Assembly (NCBI GenBank): GCA_964461835.1
Contig: CAYWVO010000058.1
Coordinates: 1-15,566 of the forward strand
Direction of reading: 5' to 3'
DNA: 15,566 bases
Source of the DNA: CAYWVO01 sp964461835
GTDB lineage: Bacteria > Zixibacteria > MSB-5A5 > WJJR01 > JAJRUJ01
The stretch's first letter is position 1, and each line of letters opens with the position of its first letter. Below, in pieces: positions 1-7,447 of this stretch. The position numbers were made by a program, and so were the translations under genes. Under the pieces are notes generated by a model. That model saw nothing but the letters and a program-made list of their open reading frames with translations. It had not been told where the DNA came from and made no database searches.

Positions 1-41
1 AGGATACGGAGAAGACAAATAATATGATAGAAATTAACAAC

Positions 42-398
42 TCAGAACACTAGTGCCTGAATTGCAAATTGCTTGATTTTTTTCAGATCCCTGACGTTCC
101 ACTGGCTCACAAGTTCCGTAAGTGTTTTTCCGGCAACGTATTGCATGGCGATAACGGATTGTCCCTCGAATTCAAAATAGTCCCGAATCTGACAAATATT
201 CTGGTGGTCCAGACGAGATAAGTTTTCCGCTTCCCGCTTGAATCGACGGGCGTGTTGAGAGGACTTCAATACTTTGAGAACAACACGAATACCCGTCGAG
301 TATATATTACGGGCCAAGTACACGCGCGCCATTCCGCCCTCTCCCAGAAGGCGTATAATCTCGTAATGCCCAATTTGGCTTTTTCCACCAAAGTCCAT
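42..398 (-). CDS. Ser/Thr protein kinase N-lobe fragment, probably truncated
   Basis: This 118-residue product is the N-terminal lobe of a Hanks-type (PknB-like) serine/threonine kinase. The glycine-rich loop GEGGMARV is at residues 19-26, the ATP-anchoring lysine is probably K42 in VVLK, the helix-C glutamate is probably E56 in FKREAE, and a hinge-like stretch (IAMQYVAG) is at 83-90. The reading frame ends at residue 118, within what should be helix E, only a few residues before the expected HRD catalytic loop. No HRD or DFG motif appears in any frame of the 41 bases beyond the stop. A normal kinase domain is about 260 residues, so this cannot be an active kinase. The start follows a weak GGTTGAG and fits the family, because the kinase fold begins at about residue 10 (GHYEIIRLLGEGG). 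It is divergent from deoC. A pseudogene remnant is the likeliest reading, but an assembly error or a nearby breakpoint is possible. Confidence 0.72.
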   Translation of the reverse strand: MDFGGKSQIGHYEIIRLLGEGGMARVYLARNIYSTGIRVVLKVLKSSQHARRFKREAENLSRLDHQNICQIRDYFEFEGQSVIAMQYVAGKTLTELVSQWNVRDLKKIKQFAIQALVF

Positions 399-553
399 TT
401 GGCACTCAACCGTCTTAATCCGCAGATGAGCGGAATTTAATGCCTATCTTCTCATTGCACAAGCATCGAATTATCAAAACGGTTCATAGGTGTATGGGCA
501 GACGCCTCATTTCCGCTTGACCCACATCCAAAAAGATCGTACATGATATTCCC
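399..553. promoter_or_regulatory. Divergent intergenic region between the kinase fragment and deoC
   Basis: These 155 bases separate two divergent genes and must hold their promoters. On the plus strand TTGACC at 517-522 resembles a -35 box. With 17-bp spacing the weak hexamer TACATG at 540-545 would be the -10 box, placing transcription start almost on the deoC ATG at 554. On the minus strand, GATAAT (complement of 470-475) is a possible -10 box for the kinase fragment. Neither promoter is convincing. I see no riboswitch, clear operator dyad or terminator. Confidence 0.3.
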
Positions 554-1231
554 ATGGCCCCCCCCAAATCCATCGCGTCATACCTGGATCACACCATGCT
601 GCTGCCCACCGGAGGACAGGAGGCGGTCCGCACGCTGTGCCAGGAATCCCGGGACGGCGAATTTGCCTGCGTGTTCGTCTACCCGCCATGGGTCCCGCTG
701 GCCAAAGATTGTCTCGAGGACACCAAGGTACACGTGGGGTCGGTGGTGGGATTCCCGTCAGGGATGCACCACACCCCGATTAAAATAGCCGAAGGGCTGC
801 AACTGCTGGAGGCGGGCATCGATGAAATCGACATGGTGGCCCCCCATGCACTGCTGACTGACGGCCTCTTCGCGGAGTATGCGGCAGATATCAAAGCTGT
901 GCGGGATATCGTGCCGATGAATGTCGTGTTGAAAGTGATCATCGAGACGCCGGTGCTCACGCCCGAACAAATCCGGACCGCCGCCAAAATCTGCGCCGAT
1001 AACGGCACCGATTATGTCAAGACCGCCACCAGCGCCAACGGGCCGTGTACCGCCGAACATGTACGGCTGATATACGATGCGATCGAGGGTAAGGCAATGG
1101 TGAAAGCGGCAGCCGGCATTCGCACTGCGGAGCAGGCGCAGGAGATGATCGAAGCGGGCGCAACGCGTATCGGCACCTCCAACGCCCCGGCGATCAATCA
1201 GGAGTGGCACGAACTCTTCGGAAGCGTTTAA
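554..1231 (+). CDS. deoC: Deoxyribose-phosphate aldolase (DeoC)
   Basis: DeoC cleaves 2-deoxy-D-ribose 5-phosphate to glyceraldehyde 3-phosphate and acetaldehyde in the cytoplasm, the last step of deoxynucleoside catabolism. The 225-residue protein is a class I (Schiff-base) aldolase of TIM-barrel type. Visible motifs are YLDHTMLLP (10-18), VYPPWVP (42-48), VVGFPSG (64-70), DEIDMV with catalytic D93, KVIIETPVLT (127-136), DYVKTAT with Schiff-base K156, and VKAAAGIRT with K184. These correspond to Asp102, Lys167 and Lys201 of the E. coli enzyme. Length is within the family range (about 220-260). The start at 554 is the only one that gives the full N-terminus; no Shine-Dalgarno sequence precedes it. 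deoA follows after 9 bp, supporting a salvage operon. The sequence is complete and shows no missing key residue. Confidence 0.95.
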   Translation: MAPPKSIASYLDHTMLLPTGGQEAVRTLCQESRDGEFACVFVYPPWVPLAKDCLEDTKVHVGSVVGFPSGMHHTPIKIAEGLQLLEAGIDEIDMVAPHALLTDGLFAEYAADIKAVRDIVPMNVVLKVIIETPVLTPEQIRTAAKICADNGTDYVKTATSANGPCTAEHVRLIYDAIEGKAMVKAAAGIRTAEQAQEMIEAGATRIGTSNAPAINQEWHELFGSV

Positions 1232-1240
1232 TTACGCTCC

Positions 1241-2566
1241 ATGATACCGTATCAGATCATTGCCCGGAAACGGGACGGTGAGGAACTCCAGCCGTGGGAG
1301 ATTACGCAATTCGTTGCTGCGTTTTTACGTGGTGGGGTTACCGACGCGCAGATGTCGGCATTTTTGATGGCCTCGTTCATCCGCGGCCTTTCCTCACAGG
1401 AATGTTCTGCCTTAACCCGGGCGATGGTAATCTCCGGCGAGGTCTGGGATCTCTCCTCGATCGCGGGCCCGCGTATCGATAAGCATTCTACCGGTGGTGT
1501 GGGCGATAACGTCTCGCTGGTGCTGGCGCCGTGGGTGGCGGCCTGCGGAGTGGTCGTGCCCATGATGTCTGGACGTGGTCTCGGACACACGGGGGGAACC
1601 CTCGACAAACTGGAATCAATTCCGGGTTTCCGCACTGCCTTGGCCAGACGGACTGTGCTGGCCCAGTTACGCAAAATTGGGGTTGCCATGCTGGCGGCGA
1701 CCAAAAACATCGCCCCGGCCGATCGACGCATGTATGCGCTCCGCGACGTCACCGGGACGGTGGAGTCAATCCCGTTAATCACAGCGAGCATCCTTTCAAA
1801 AAAACTTGCTGAAGGCGCAGACGGGTTTGTCTTCGACGTTAAATACGGCAACGGCGCCTTTTTGCCCGATCTGGATCACGCCCAGCAACTGGCGGTGAGT
1901 CTGGTGCGGACTGCGCGGCAGGCCAAAAAAGGCGCCGTGGCGGTCATTACCGCTATGGATCAACCGACCGGCTATGCCTCTGGGAACGCCTGTGAAGTTG
2001 CCGAGGCAATCCATTGCCTTAAGACCCGCGAACCCGCCGATCTCTATGAAATCTCGCGCACCCTGGCTGCCGAAATGCTGGTTTTAGGCAAATATGTTGC
2101 ACGCCGAAAGCAAGCGGTCGGGATGCTGGAGCGGGCGATAGATGACGGTCGCGCACTCACCAAGCTGCGACAACTTATCAAAGCCCAACGCGGCGATCAG
2201 CGAATTGTGGATGATCCGCTGCGGTTACCTCAAGCCAGACACACGCGAAAGATTGTCGCGCGCCAAACGGGGTATATCAGTGCAATTGATACGCGCACCA
2301 TCGGCTGGATTCTGGTCGAACTGGGAGTAGGGCGCAAGCGAGCCGGCGATCCGGTCGATCATGCCGCCGGCTTGGTGCTCCAGCGAAAAATCGGGAATCG
2401 TGTACGCAAGGGCGAAGTGATTGGCAAAGTTATGGGGCACAGTAAGCGGTTCTTAAAACCGGTCGCGGATTCTATTGTTCATGCAATGTCTGTCAGCAAA
2501 TCAAAGCCGGAAGTCCCGCCCAGGGTGCTCATGCGATTTGACGGCCGGCGCTGGAAAGAGTATTAA
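1241..2566 (+). CDS. deoA: Thymidine / pyrimidine-nucleoside phosphorylase
   Basis: This enzyme phosphorolyses thymidine, and in the Pdp subgroup also uridine, to the free base and (deoxy)ribose 1-phosphate. It is cytoplasmic and usually dimeric. The 441-residue protein has the family's three parts: an N-terminal helical domain (about 1-68), the central phosphate-binding alpha/beta domain (about 74-300) and a C-terminal PYNP domain (about 340-410). Motifs are KHSTGGVGD (81-89, phosphate site), the family signature from S110 to F130 (SGRGLGHTGGT, then LDKLESIPGF), and R168, S183 and K187, which match the substrate-binding Arg171, Ser186 and Lys190 of E. coli thymidine phosphorylase. The start lies 9 bp after deoC with no clear ribosome site, so translation is probably coupled. 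DeoC acts downstream once a phosphopentomutase, not seen here, has moved the phosphate. Thymidine versus broader pyrimidine specificity cannot be decided from the sequence. The last 4 bp overlap the convergent glgX. Confidence 0.94.
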   Translation: MIPYQIIARKRDGEELQPWEITQFVAAFLRGGVTDAQMSAFLMASFIRGLSSQECSALTRAMVISGEVWDLSSIAGPRIDKHSTGGVGDNVSLVLAPWVAACGVVVPMMSGRGLGHTGGTLDKLESIPGFRTALARRTVLAQLRKIGVAMLAATKNIAPADRRMYALRDVTGTVESIPLITASILSKKLAEGADGFVFDVKYGNGAFLPDLDHAQQLAVSLVRTARQAKKGAVAVITAMDQPTGYASGNACEVAEAIHCLKTREPADLYEISRTLAAEMLVLGKYVARRKQAVGMLERAIDDGRALTKLRQLIKAQRGDQRIVDDPLRLPQARHTRKIVARQTGYISAIDTRTIGWILVELGVGRKRAGDPVDHAAGLVLQRKIGNRVRKGEVIGKVMGHSKRFLKPVADSIVHAMSVSKSKPEVPPRVLMRFDGRRWKEY

Positions 2567-4716
2567 AACGATAAGAGCACCACTAACGAACGCGCTTTCA
2601 CGCGATAGAGCAGTTGATCTTCCAACTCAGTCTCCTCACCGGCTAGGCGAATGTCATTCGGCGAGTCGAGAGCCGTATCGATGGCCAGCCGCCACGACTT
2701 GAGGCTGGGCGGCACCGGCAGGATAAACATACGGTCATGCGGACCGGCATTGAACATCATGTAAAAATCGTTGTCGTCCTGGTCCGCAGCAATCTCCATT
2801 TTGTGTCCGTTCAAAAAACAACCAAGAGTCGGCCGGGTGCCGTGCCAGTTCGGGAAATTCCCCTGGTTGTCATACCAGCGGATATCGGGAAACTCATTAT
2901 GGGGAGACATTTCGCCGTCAAAGAAATGCTCTCGGCGTAATGCCGGGTGGCGTTTACGAAATGCCACCAATTCACGGACAAAACGAAAGAGCTCCTGGTT
3001 TTCCTCCAGCAGCGACCAGTCGTACCAGGAAATCTCGTTGTCCTGACAGTAGGCGTTGTTATTGCCCCTTTGCGTGCGGGCGAACTCATCCCCACCCAGA
3101 ATCATCGGGACTCCCTGGGATAGCAGGACCGTTGTGAGGAAGTTCCTCATCTGGCGCCGGCGTACCGTTTGCAGATTCGGATTGGTGGTTGGTCCCTCCA
3201 CACCGTAATTATGACTCAAATTGTGGTTTTCACCGTCACGGTTATCTTCGCCGTTTGCCTCGTTGTGCTTTTGCCGATAGGTGACGAGATCATTGAGGGT
3301 AAACCCGTCGTGGCAGGTGGCGAAGTTCACACTGTGAAACGGCGCCCGCCCATCACGCAGGTACAAATCCGAGCTTCCCGCCAGTCGGGTAGCGAGTCCC
3401 GGAACCTGATGAGCATCGCCGCGCCAGTAGCGGCGGACATCATCCCGAAAGCGGCCGTTCCATTCCGCCCAGCGTCCGCCGGGAAACGATCCGACTTGAT
3501 AGGCGCCGGCGGCATCCCAGGCTTCAGCAATAATTTTCGTGTCGCGGAGAATCGGATCCTCGGCGATACGCTCCACCAACGGTGGATTGGGGATCAAGTT
3601 GCCGTGCTGGTCGCGCCCGAGAATCGAGGCCAGATCAAAACGGAACCCGTCCACATGCATGTTGAGAACCCAGTAATGCAGACAGTCCAGAATGAAGTCG
3701 CGTACCACGGGATGATTGCAATTAAGAGTGTTGCCGCAGCCGGAATAGTTGCGATACCTGCGTTTGTCTTCCTCCAGCATGTAATAGACCGAGTTATCAA
3801 TTCCCCGGAATGACAATGTTGGGCCGTTCTCGTTACCCTCGGCGGTATGATTGAAGACGACATCGAGGATCACTTCAATGCCCGCCCGATGTAACTCACG
3901 CACCATTTCCTTGAATTCGACTATTTGCTGTCCCCGGTCGCCGTTGGAGCAATACCAACTGGCCGGGGCAAAAAAGGCCACGGTGTTGTAACCCCAGAGA
4001 TTTCGCAACGGTTCGCCGGTCTGTGGATTAGATCGGTAAATATCCCACTCGTGAAATTCCTGTACCGGCAACAACTCGATCGCGGTGACGCCAAGTTGCT
4101 GAAAATGGGGAATCATCTCTGTTACCCCGCGATATGTCCCGCGGTAGCGCGCCGGCGAATGGGGGTGAAACGTCAGGCTGCGCACGTGTGTTTCATAGAT
4201 AATGGTTTCGCGCAACGGTCGATTCAAGGGGCGGTCTCCCTGCCAGTCAAACGTGTCATCGATAACAATACAGCGGGCCGCGGGACGAACGAATTCACCA
4301 TTCGTGCGCGGTGGCGGCCCGGGCACAGCCCTGGTTAATGCCTTGGCGTACGGATCAATCAACTCAGCAGTCGCATCGAAGCGATGACCGTTCGCTGGAT
4401 CGCGGGGACCATCCACCCGGTAAGAATAGGCCTGACCGGCGGTCACCCCCGGGATCGCAATATGCCATAAATCGCCGGTGCGATTTTTCTGTGGACTGAG
4501 CGGAATCTCACGAGCAGGGGCAGCATCCTGGGGATCGTCAAACAACAGTATCGATACCGCCGTGGCATGGCGGCTGAACAGAACAAATCGTGTTCCCCCG
4601 GGATACGTCTGTACACCTAATCGTGTATGGAGCGATAAATCGTTTTCCTGCATACCGGAAACGTCTTCCGTATCGCGGCGTGCGGGGGACGGCATGTCTG
4701 CGGGCATGATGTGCAT
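2563..4716 (-). CDS. glgX: Glycogen debranching enzyme GlgX (GH13 isoamylase type)
   Basis: GlgX hydrolyses alpha-1,6 branch points, preferentially short limit-dextrin chains left by glycogen phosphorylase, releasing malto-oligosaccharides. The 717-residue protein has an N-terminal CBM48/isoamylase-N domain (about 30-150), a GH13 TIM barrel (about 170-600) and a C-terminal beta domain. The four GH13 conserved regions are intact: DVVFNH (285-290), DGFRFD with nucleophile D361, IIAEAWD with acid/base E398, and CHDG with D470. The stretch KHNEANGEDNRDG (483-495) is typical of the GlgX branch. The ATG overlaps the glgP stop as TGATG, so translation is coupled; internal ATGs at codons 4 and 8 are possible alternatives, but none has a clear ribosome site. 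Length matches GlgX proteins (about 650-720). Its 3' end overlaps convergent deoA by 4 bp and no terminator is visible. TreX-like or isoamylase specificity is a less likely alternative. Confidence 0.94.
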   Translation of the reverse strand: MHIMPADMPSPARRDTEDVSGMQENDLSLHTRLGVQTYPGGTRFVLFSRHATAVSILLFDDPQDAAPAREIPLSPQKNRTGDLWHIAIPGVTAGQAYSYRVDGPRDPANGHRFDATAELIDPYAKALTRAVPGPPPRTNGEFVRPAARCIVIDDTFDWQGDRPLNRPLRETIIYETHVRSLTFHPHSPARYRGTYRGVTEMIPHFQQLGVTAIELLPVQEFHEWDIYRSNPQTGEPLRNLWGYNTVAFFAPASWYCSNGDRGQQIVEFKEMVRELHRAGIEVILDVVFNHTAEGNENGPTLSFRGIDNSVYYMLEEDKRRYRNYSGCGNTLNCNHPVVRDFILDCLHYWVLNMHVDGFRFDLASILGRDQHGNLIPNPPLVERIAEDPILRDTKIIAEAWDAAGAYQVGSFPGGRWAEWNGRFRDDVRRYWRGDAHQVPGLATRLAGSSDLYLRDGRAPFHSVNFATCHDGFTLNDLVTYRQKHNEANGEDNRDGENHNLSHNYGVEGPTTNPNLQTVRRRQMRNFLTTVLLSQGVPMILGGDEFARTQRGNNNAYCQDNEISWYDWSLLEENQELFRFVRELVAFRKRHPALRREHFFDGEMSPHNEFPDIRWYDNQGNFPNWHGTRPTLGCFLNGHKMEIAADQDDNDFYMMFNAGPHDRMFILPVPPSLKSWRLAIDTALDSPNDIRLAGEETELEDQLLYRVKARSLVVLLSF

Positions 4717-7370
4717 CAGGATTGCTGCGTAACCTTCTCATGGGGGATCGCCGATGCCTGGGCAGTGCGGGAATCTTGGGCCCAATGGATAAGCCCTAAT
4801 TCAAATGGGCCGACCATCTCCGGATAGTAGGGCAGAACACGCGCTGAATAGCCGTAGCGCCCGCTTTGCCGGCAGGTGGTTTGTGTCGTAAATCTCCAGA
4901 TTCCATCTTCTCCCGCTTCGCCCTGCGGGGTCATGGTGATTGGTATCGCATCGCTGATCCGGTGATCGCTGTCCAGCCGGCCCAGATACGCTTGTACCAT
5001 TACATCATCGGGTGTGAGTGAGCCCAGACGCACCTCCACGGTAATTGTGATCGGTGTCCCGACTGATATTGGACCTGCACTATCGGACGATACCTCGGCG
5101 ATACTAATATACTTCCATTGATCCTTGATTCGTTCGGACCAGTGATGATATGCCTGAATCGCCCGAGTGCCGCCGTCGGTGAGCCGTCCATGTCGATCAT
5201 ATGCCGGGATATAGTATTTCTCCGTGTACTCTTTGACCATGCGGTTCGTGTTGAAAACTGGGCAGAGATCGCGCATGGAGTTCTTCATTTTGGCGATCCA
5301 CTTCCGGGGAAGATCATCGCGGCCCCGGTCATAAAAGAGCGGGATTACTTCTTTTTTTAACAGATCATAAATGGCGCTTGCTTCCACATCGTCCTGGGTA
5401 GTCTGGTCGGCATACTCTCTGCCGCATTCTTCTCGGTTGCCGATCGCCCAGCCGTGTTCGGGAGAGTATCCCTCGTCCCACCAGCCATCCAACACCGAAA
5501 AATTCAACCCGCCGTTGAACAGCACCTTCATGCCGCTGGTGCCGCTGGCCTCCTGCGGCCGTCGCGGTGTATTCAACCACACATCCACCCCCTGTACCAG
5601 ATAGCGGGCTATGCTCATATCGTAATTTTCCAGGAAAACCACGCGACGGCGTACATCCTCAGCCCGCGCAAAATGTATAATGCGCCGGATCAACTCCTTG
5701 CCTTCGTTATCGTGTGGATGTGCCTTCCCGGCAAAAATCAATTGCACCGGCCGCTTGGGATCGGATAACAGTTTTTTAAGTTTCTCTGCATCACGGAAAA
5801 TAAGCGTGGCGCGTTTGTAGGTTGCGAATCGTCGAGCAAAGCCGATCGTTAACGCATCCGGGTCCAGCACCTCTCGCGCTGATTCCAATTCAGACGTGGG
5901 CGCCCCCCGCCGCTTGAGTTGTCGCACCAGTCGATCCCGGGTCATGGCCACCAGGCGTTCCCGGCGCCGCTCATGCGTTCGCCAGAGTTCTTCATCAGGG
6001 ATAGCATCGATACGTTCCCAGATTGTCTGATCGGCCGGTTTGGCCGACCAGTCCGGGCTGAGGTAGCGATCGAAGAGCTGTCCCATCTCGGCGGAAATCC
6101 AGCCGCGCGTACTGACCCCATTGGTAATACTGTCGATGGGAATCTCATCCACCGGGACCCTCGGCCAGCGGTTCTTCCACATCCGCCGACTGATTGTCCC
6201 GTGCAATTTCGAAACGCCGTTAACATAGGAGGTCAGGTGCAAGGCCAGGTAGGCCATGTTGAAGGGTTCGGAATCGTTGTGCTTATCACGTCGCCCGAGG
6301 CCCAGGAAGTCTGTCCAGCCGATGCCGAGGTCTGCGTAATAATCCCCGAAGTACTTACCCATCAAGATCGGGCTGAATTCGTCAATGCCCGCCGGGACTG
6401 GGGTGTGGGTGGTGAAGACGGTGGATTTTGCCGAGACCGCCGCGGCTTCGCCGAAACTAAGGTGTTGCTCCTGCATCAATTGGCGAGTCCGTTCCAGGCC
6501 CAGAAAGGCGGAATGCCCCTCATTCATGTGGAACACCGTCGGCATGACTCCTATCGCCCGTAGTGCACGACAGCCGCCGATACCCAGCAGAATTTCCTGT
6601 TTGAGTCGGTGTTCACGATCACCACCGTAAAGTTCAGAGGTGATATTGCGGTCATCGGGATGATTGTCATCGAGATTGGTGTCCAGGAACACGACCGGCA
6701 CCCGGCCCACCTGTGCCCGCCAGATCTGGGCATACACGCGACGACCCGGGAAATTGACGGTAATCTTGGCCAGTCGGCCCTCGGTGTCTTTGTCCGGCCA
6801 GACCGGCAGGTTGTAGAAGTCGATGTCCGGATAGAATTCCTGCTGCCAACCGTCGACATTAAGGTACTGCTGGAAATACCCATTCTGATACAACAGGCCA
6901 ACACCGATTAACGGTACGCCCAAGTCACTTGCTGATTTGAGGTGATCGCCCGCCAGGATGCCCAACCCGCCGGAATATACCGGCATGCATTCGGTCAGGC
7001 CAAACTCTGCCGAAAAATAGGCGACAACCGGTTTTTCTGCGGAAAAATAGTCCTTGGCAAACCAGGTGTTGCCATTTTGGTAGGCGCGAAATGACTCATA
7101 TACTCGATCGAGGTGCGAGAGAAACGCGTCATCACTTGCGGCTTGCTCCAGTTTTTCTTGATCAACGTTCCCCAGGAGCATTACCGGATTATGATGCGTC
7201 TCTTCCCATAGTCGGCGATCGAGGCGGCGAAATAGCTCGATGGTTTCCAGGTGCCAGGACCACATGAGATTGTAAGCAATTTCGCGCAATGGTTCTAAGC
7301 GGTCCGGCAGGGACGGTTGTATCTCCAATGTCTGAATCGCTTTTACCGAACTTTCCGACTTTTTCATCAT
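4716..7370 (-). CDS. glgP: Alpha-glucan (glycogen) phosphorylase, DUF3417-containing type
   Basis: This GT35 enzyme uses phosphate to remove glucose 1-phosphate from the non-reducing ends of glycogen or maltodextrin, with pyridoxal phosphate as cofactor. The 884-residue protein belongs to the short, non-classical phosphorylase family. An N-terminal DUF3417 domain (about 13-115, with LREIAYNLMWSWH at 28-40) precedes the catalytic core (about 117-720) with AEFGL (121-125), PVYSGGLGILAGDH (130-143), HMNEGHSAF (281-289) and EASGTSGMK. K615 in that last motif should carry the cofactor. A C-terminal beta-rich region (about 760-860) is usual in this family. Two ATGs stand at the start (codons 1 and 2); a purine-rich GGGTAGG lies about 8 bases upstream. 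It is 77 bp downstream of pckA on the same strand and overlaps glgX by one base (TGATG). The phosphorylase and debranching pair makes glycogen breakdown the clear role. Confidence 0.94.
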   Translation of the reverse strand: MMKKSESSVKAIQTLEIQPSLPDRLEPLREIAYNLMWSWHLETIELFRRLDRRLWEETHHNPVMLLGNVDQEKLEQAASDDAFLSHLDRVYESFRAYQNGNTWFAKDYFSAEKPVVAYFSAEFGLTECMPVYSGGLGILAGDHLKSASDLGVPLIGVGLLYQNGYFQQYLNVDGWQQEFYPDIDFYNLPVWPDKDTEGRLAKITVNFPGRRVYAQIWRAQVGRVPVVFLDTNLDDNHPDDRNITSELYGGDREHRLKQEILLGIGGCRALRAIGVMPTVFHMNEGHSAFLGLERTRQLMQEQHLSFGEAAAVSAKSTVFTTHTPVPAGIDEFSPILMGKYFGDYYADLGIGWTDFLGLGRRDKHNDSEPFNMAYLALHLTSYVNGVSKLHGTISRRMWKNRWPRVPVDEIPIDSITNGVSTRGWISAEMGQLFDRYLSPDWSAKPADQTIWERIDAIPDEELWRTHERRRERLVAMTRDRLVRQLKRRGAPTSELESAREVLDPDALTIGFARRFATYKRATLIFRDAEKLKKLLSDPKRPVQLIFAGKAHPHDNEGKELIRRIIHFARAEDVRRRVVFLENYDMSIARYLVQGVDVWLNTPRRPQEASGTSGMKVLFNGGLNFSVLDGWWDEGYSPEHGWAIGNREECGREYADQTTQDDVEASAIYDLLKKEVIPLFYDRGRDDLPRKWIAKMKNSMRDLCPVFNTNRMVKEYTEKYYIPAYDRHGRLTDGGTRAIQAYHHWSERIKDQWKYISIAEVSSDSAGPISVGTPITITVEVRLGSLTPDDVMVQAYLGRLDSDHRISDAIPITMTPQGEAGEDGIWRFTTQTTCRQSGRYGYSARVLPYYPEMVGPFELGLIHWAQDSRTAQASAIPHEKVTQQS

Positions 7371-7447
7371 AGCAACTGCCTACCCTTTAGCTGTCTTTCC
7401 CTTGGGCGACCATAATAACCAATTGCGGCTCATATGCCAACGACCGG

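Noticed and set aside
1252..1851. 199-codon minus-strand open frame opposite deoA
   Set aside because: It is antisense to the conserved thymidine phosphorylase signature and is best explained as a shadow.
3169..3813. 214-codon plus-strand open frame opposite glgX
   Set aside because: It lies wholly within the well-supported GlgX coding sequence and is a mirror of its codon bias.
5919..6563. 214-codon plus-strand open frame opposite glgP
   Set aside because: It is antisense to the conserved phosphorylase core and has no family motif.
7371..7447. Terminator between pckA and glgP
   Set aside because: Only a weak TAACC/GGTTA complementarity with a long loop and no T-run could be found.
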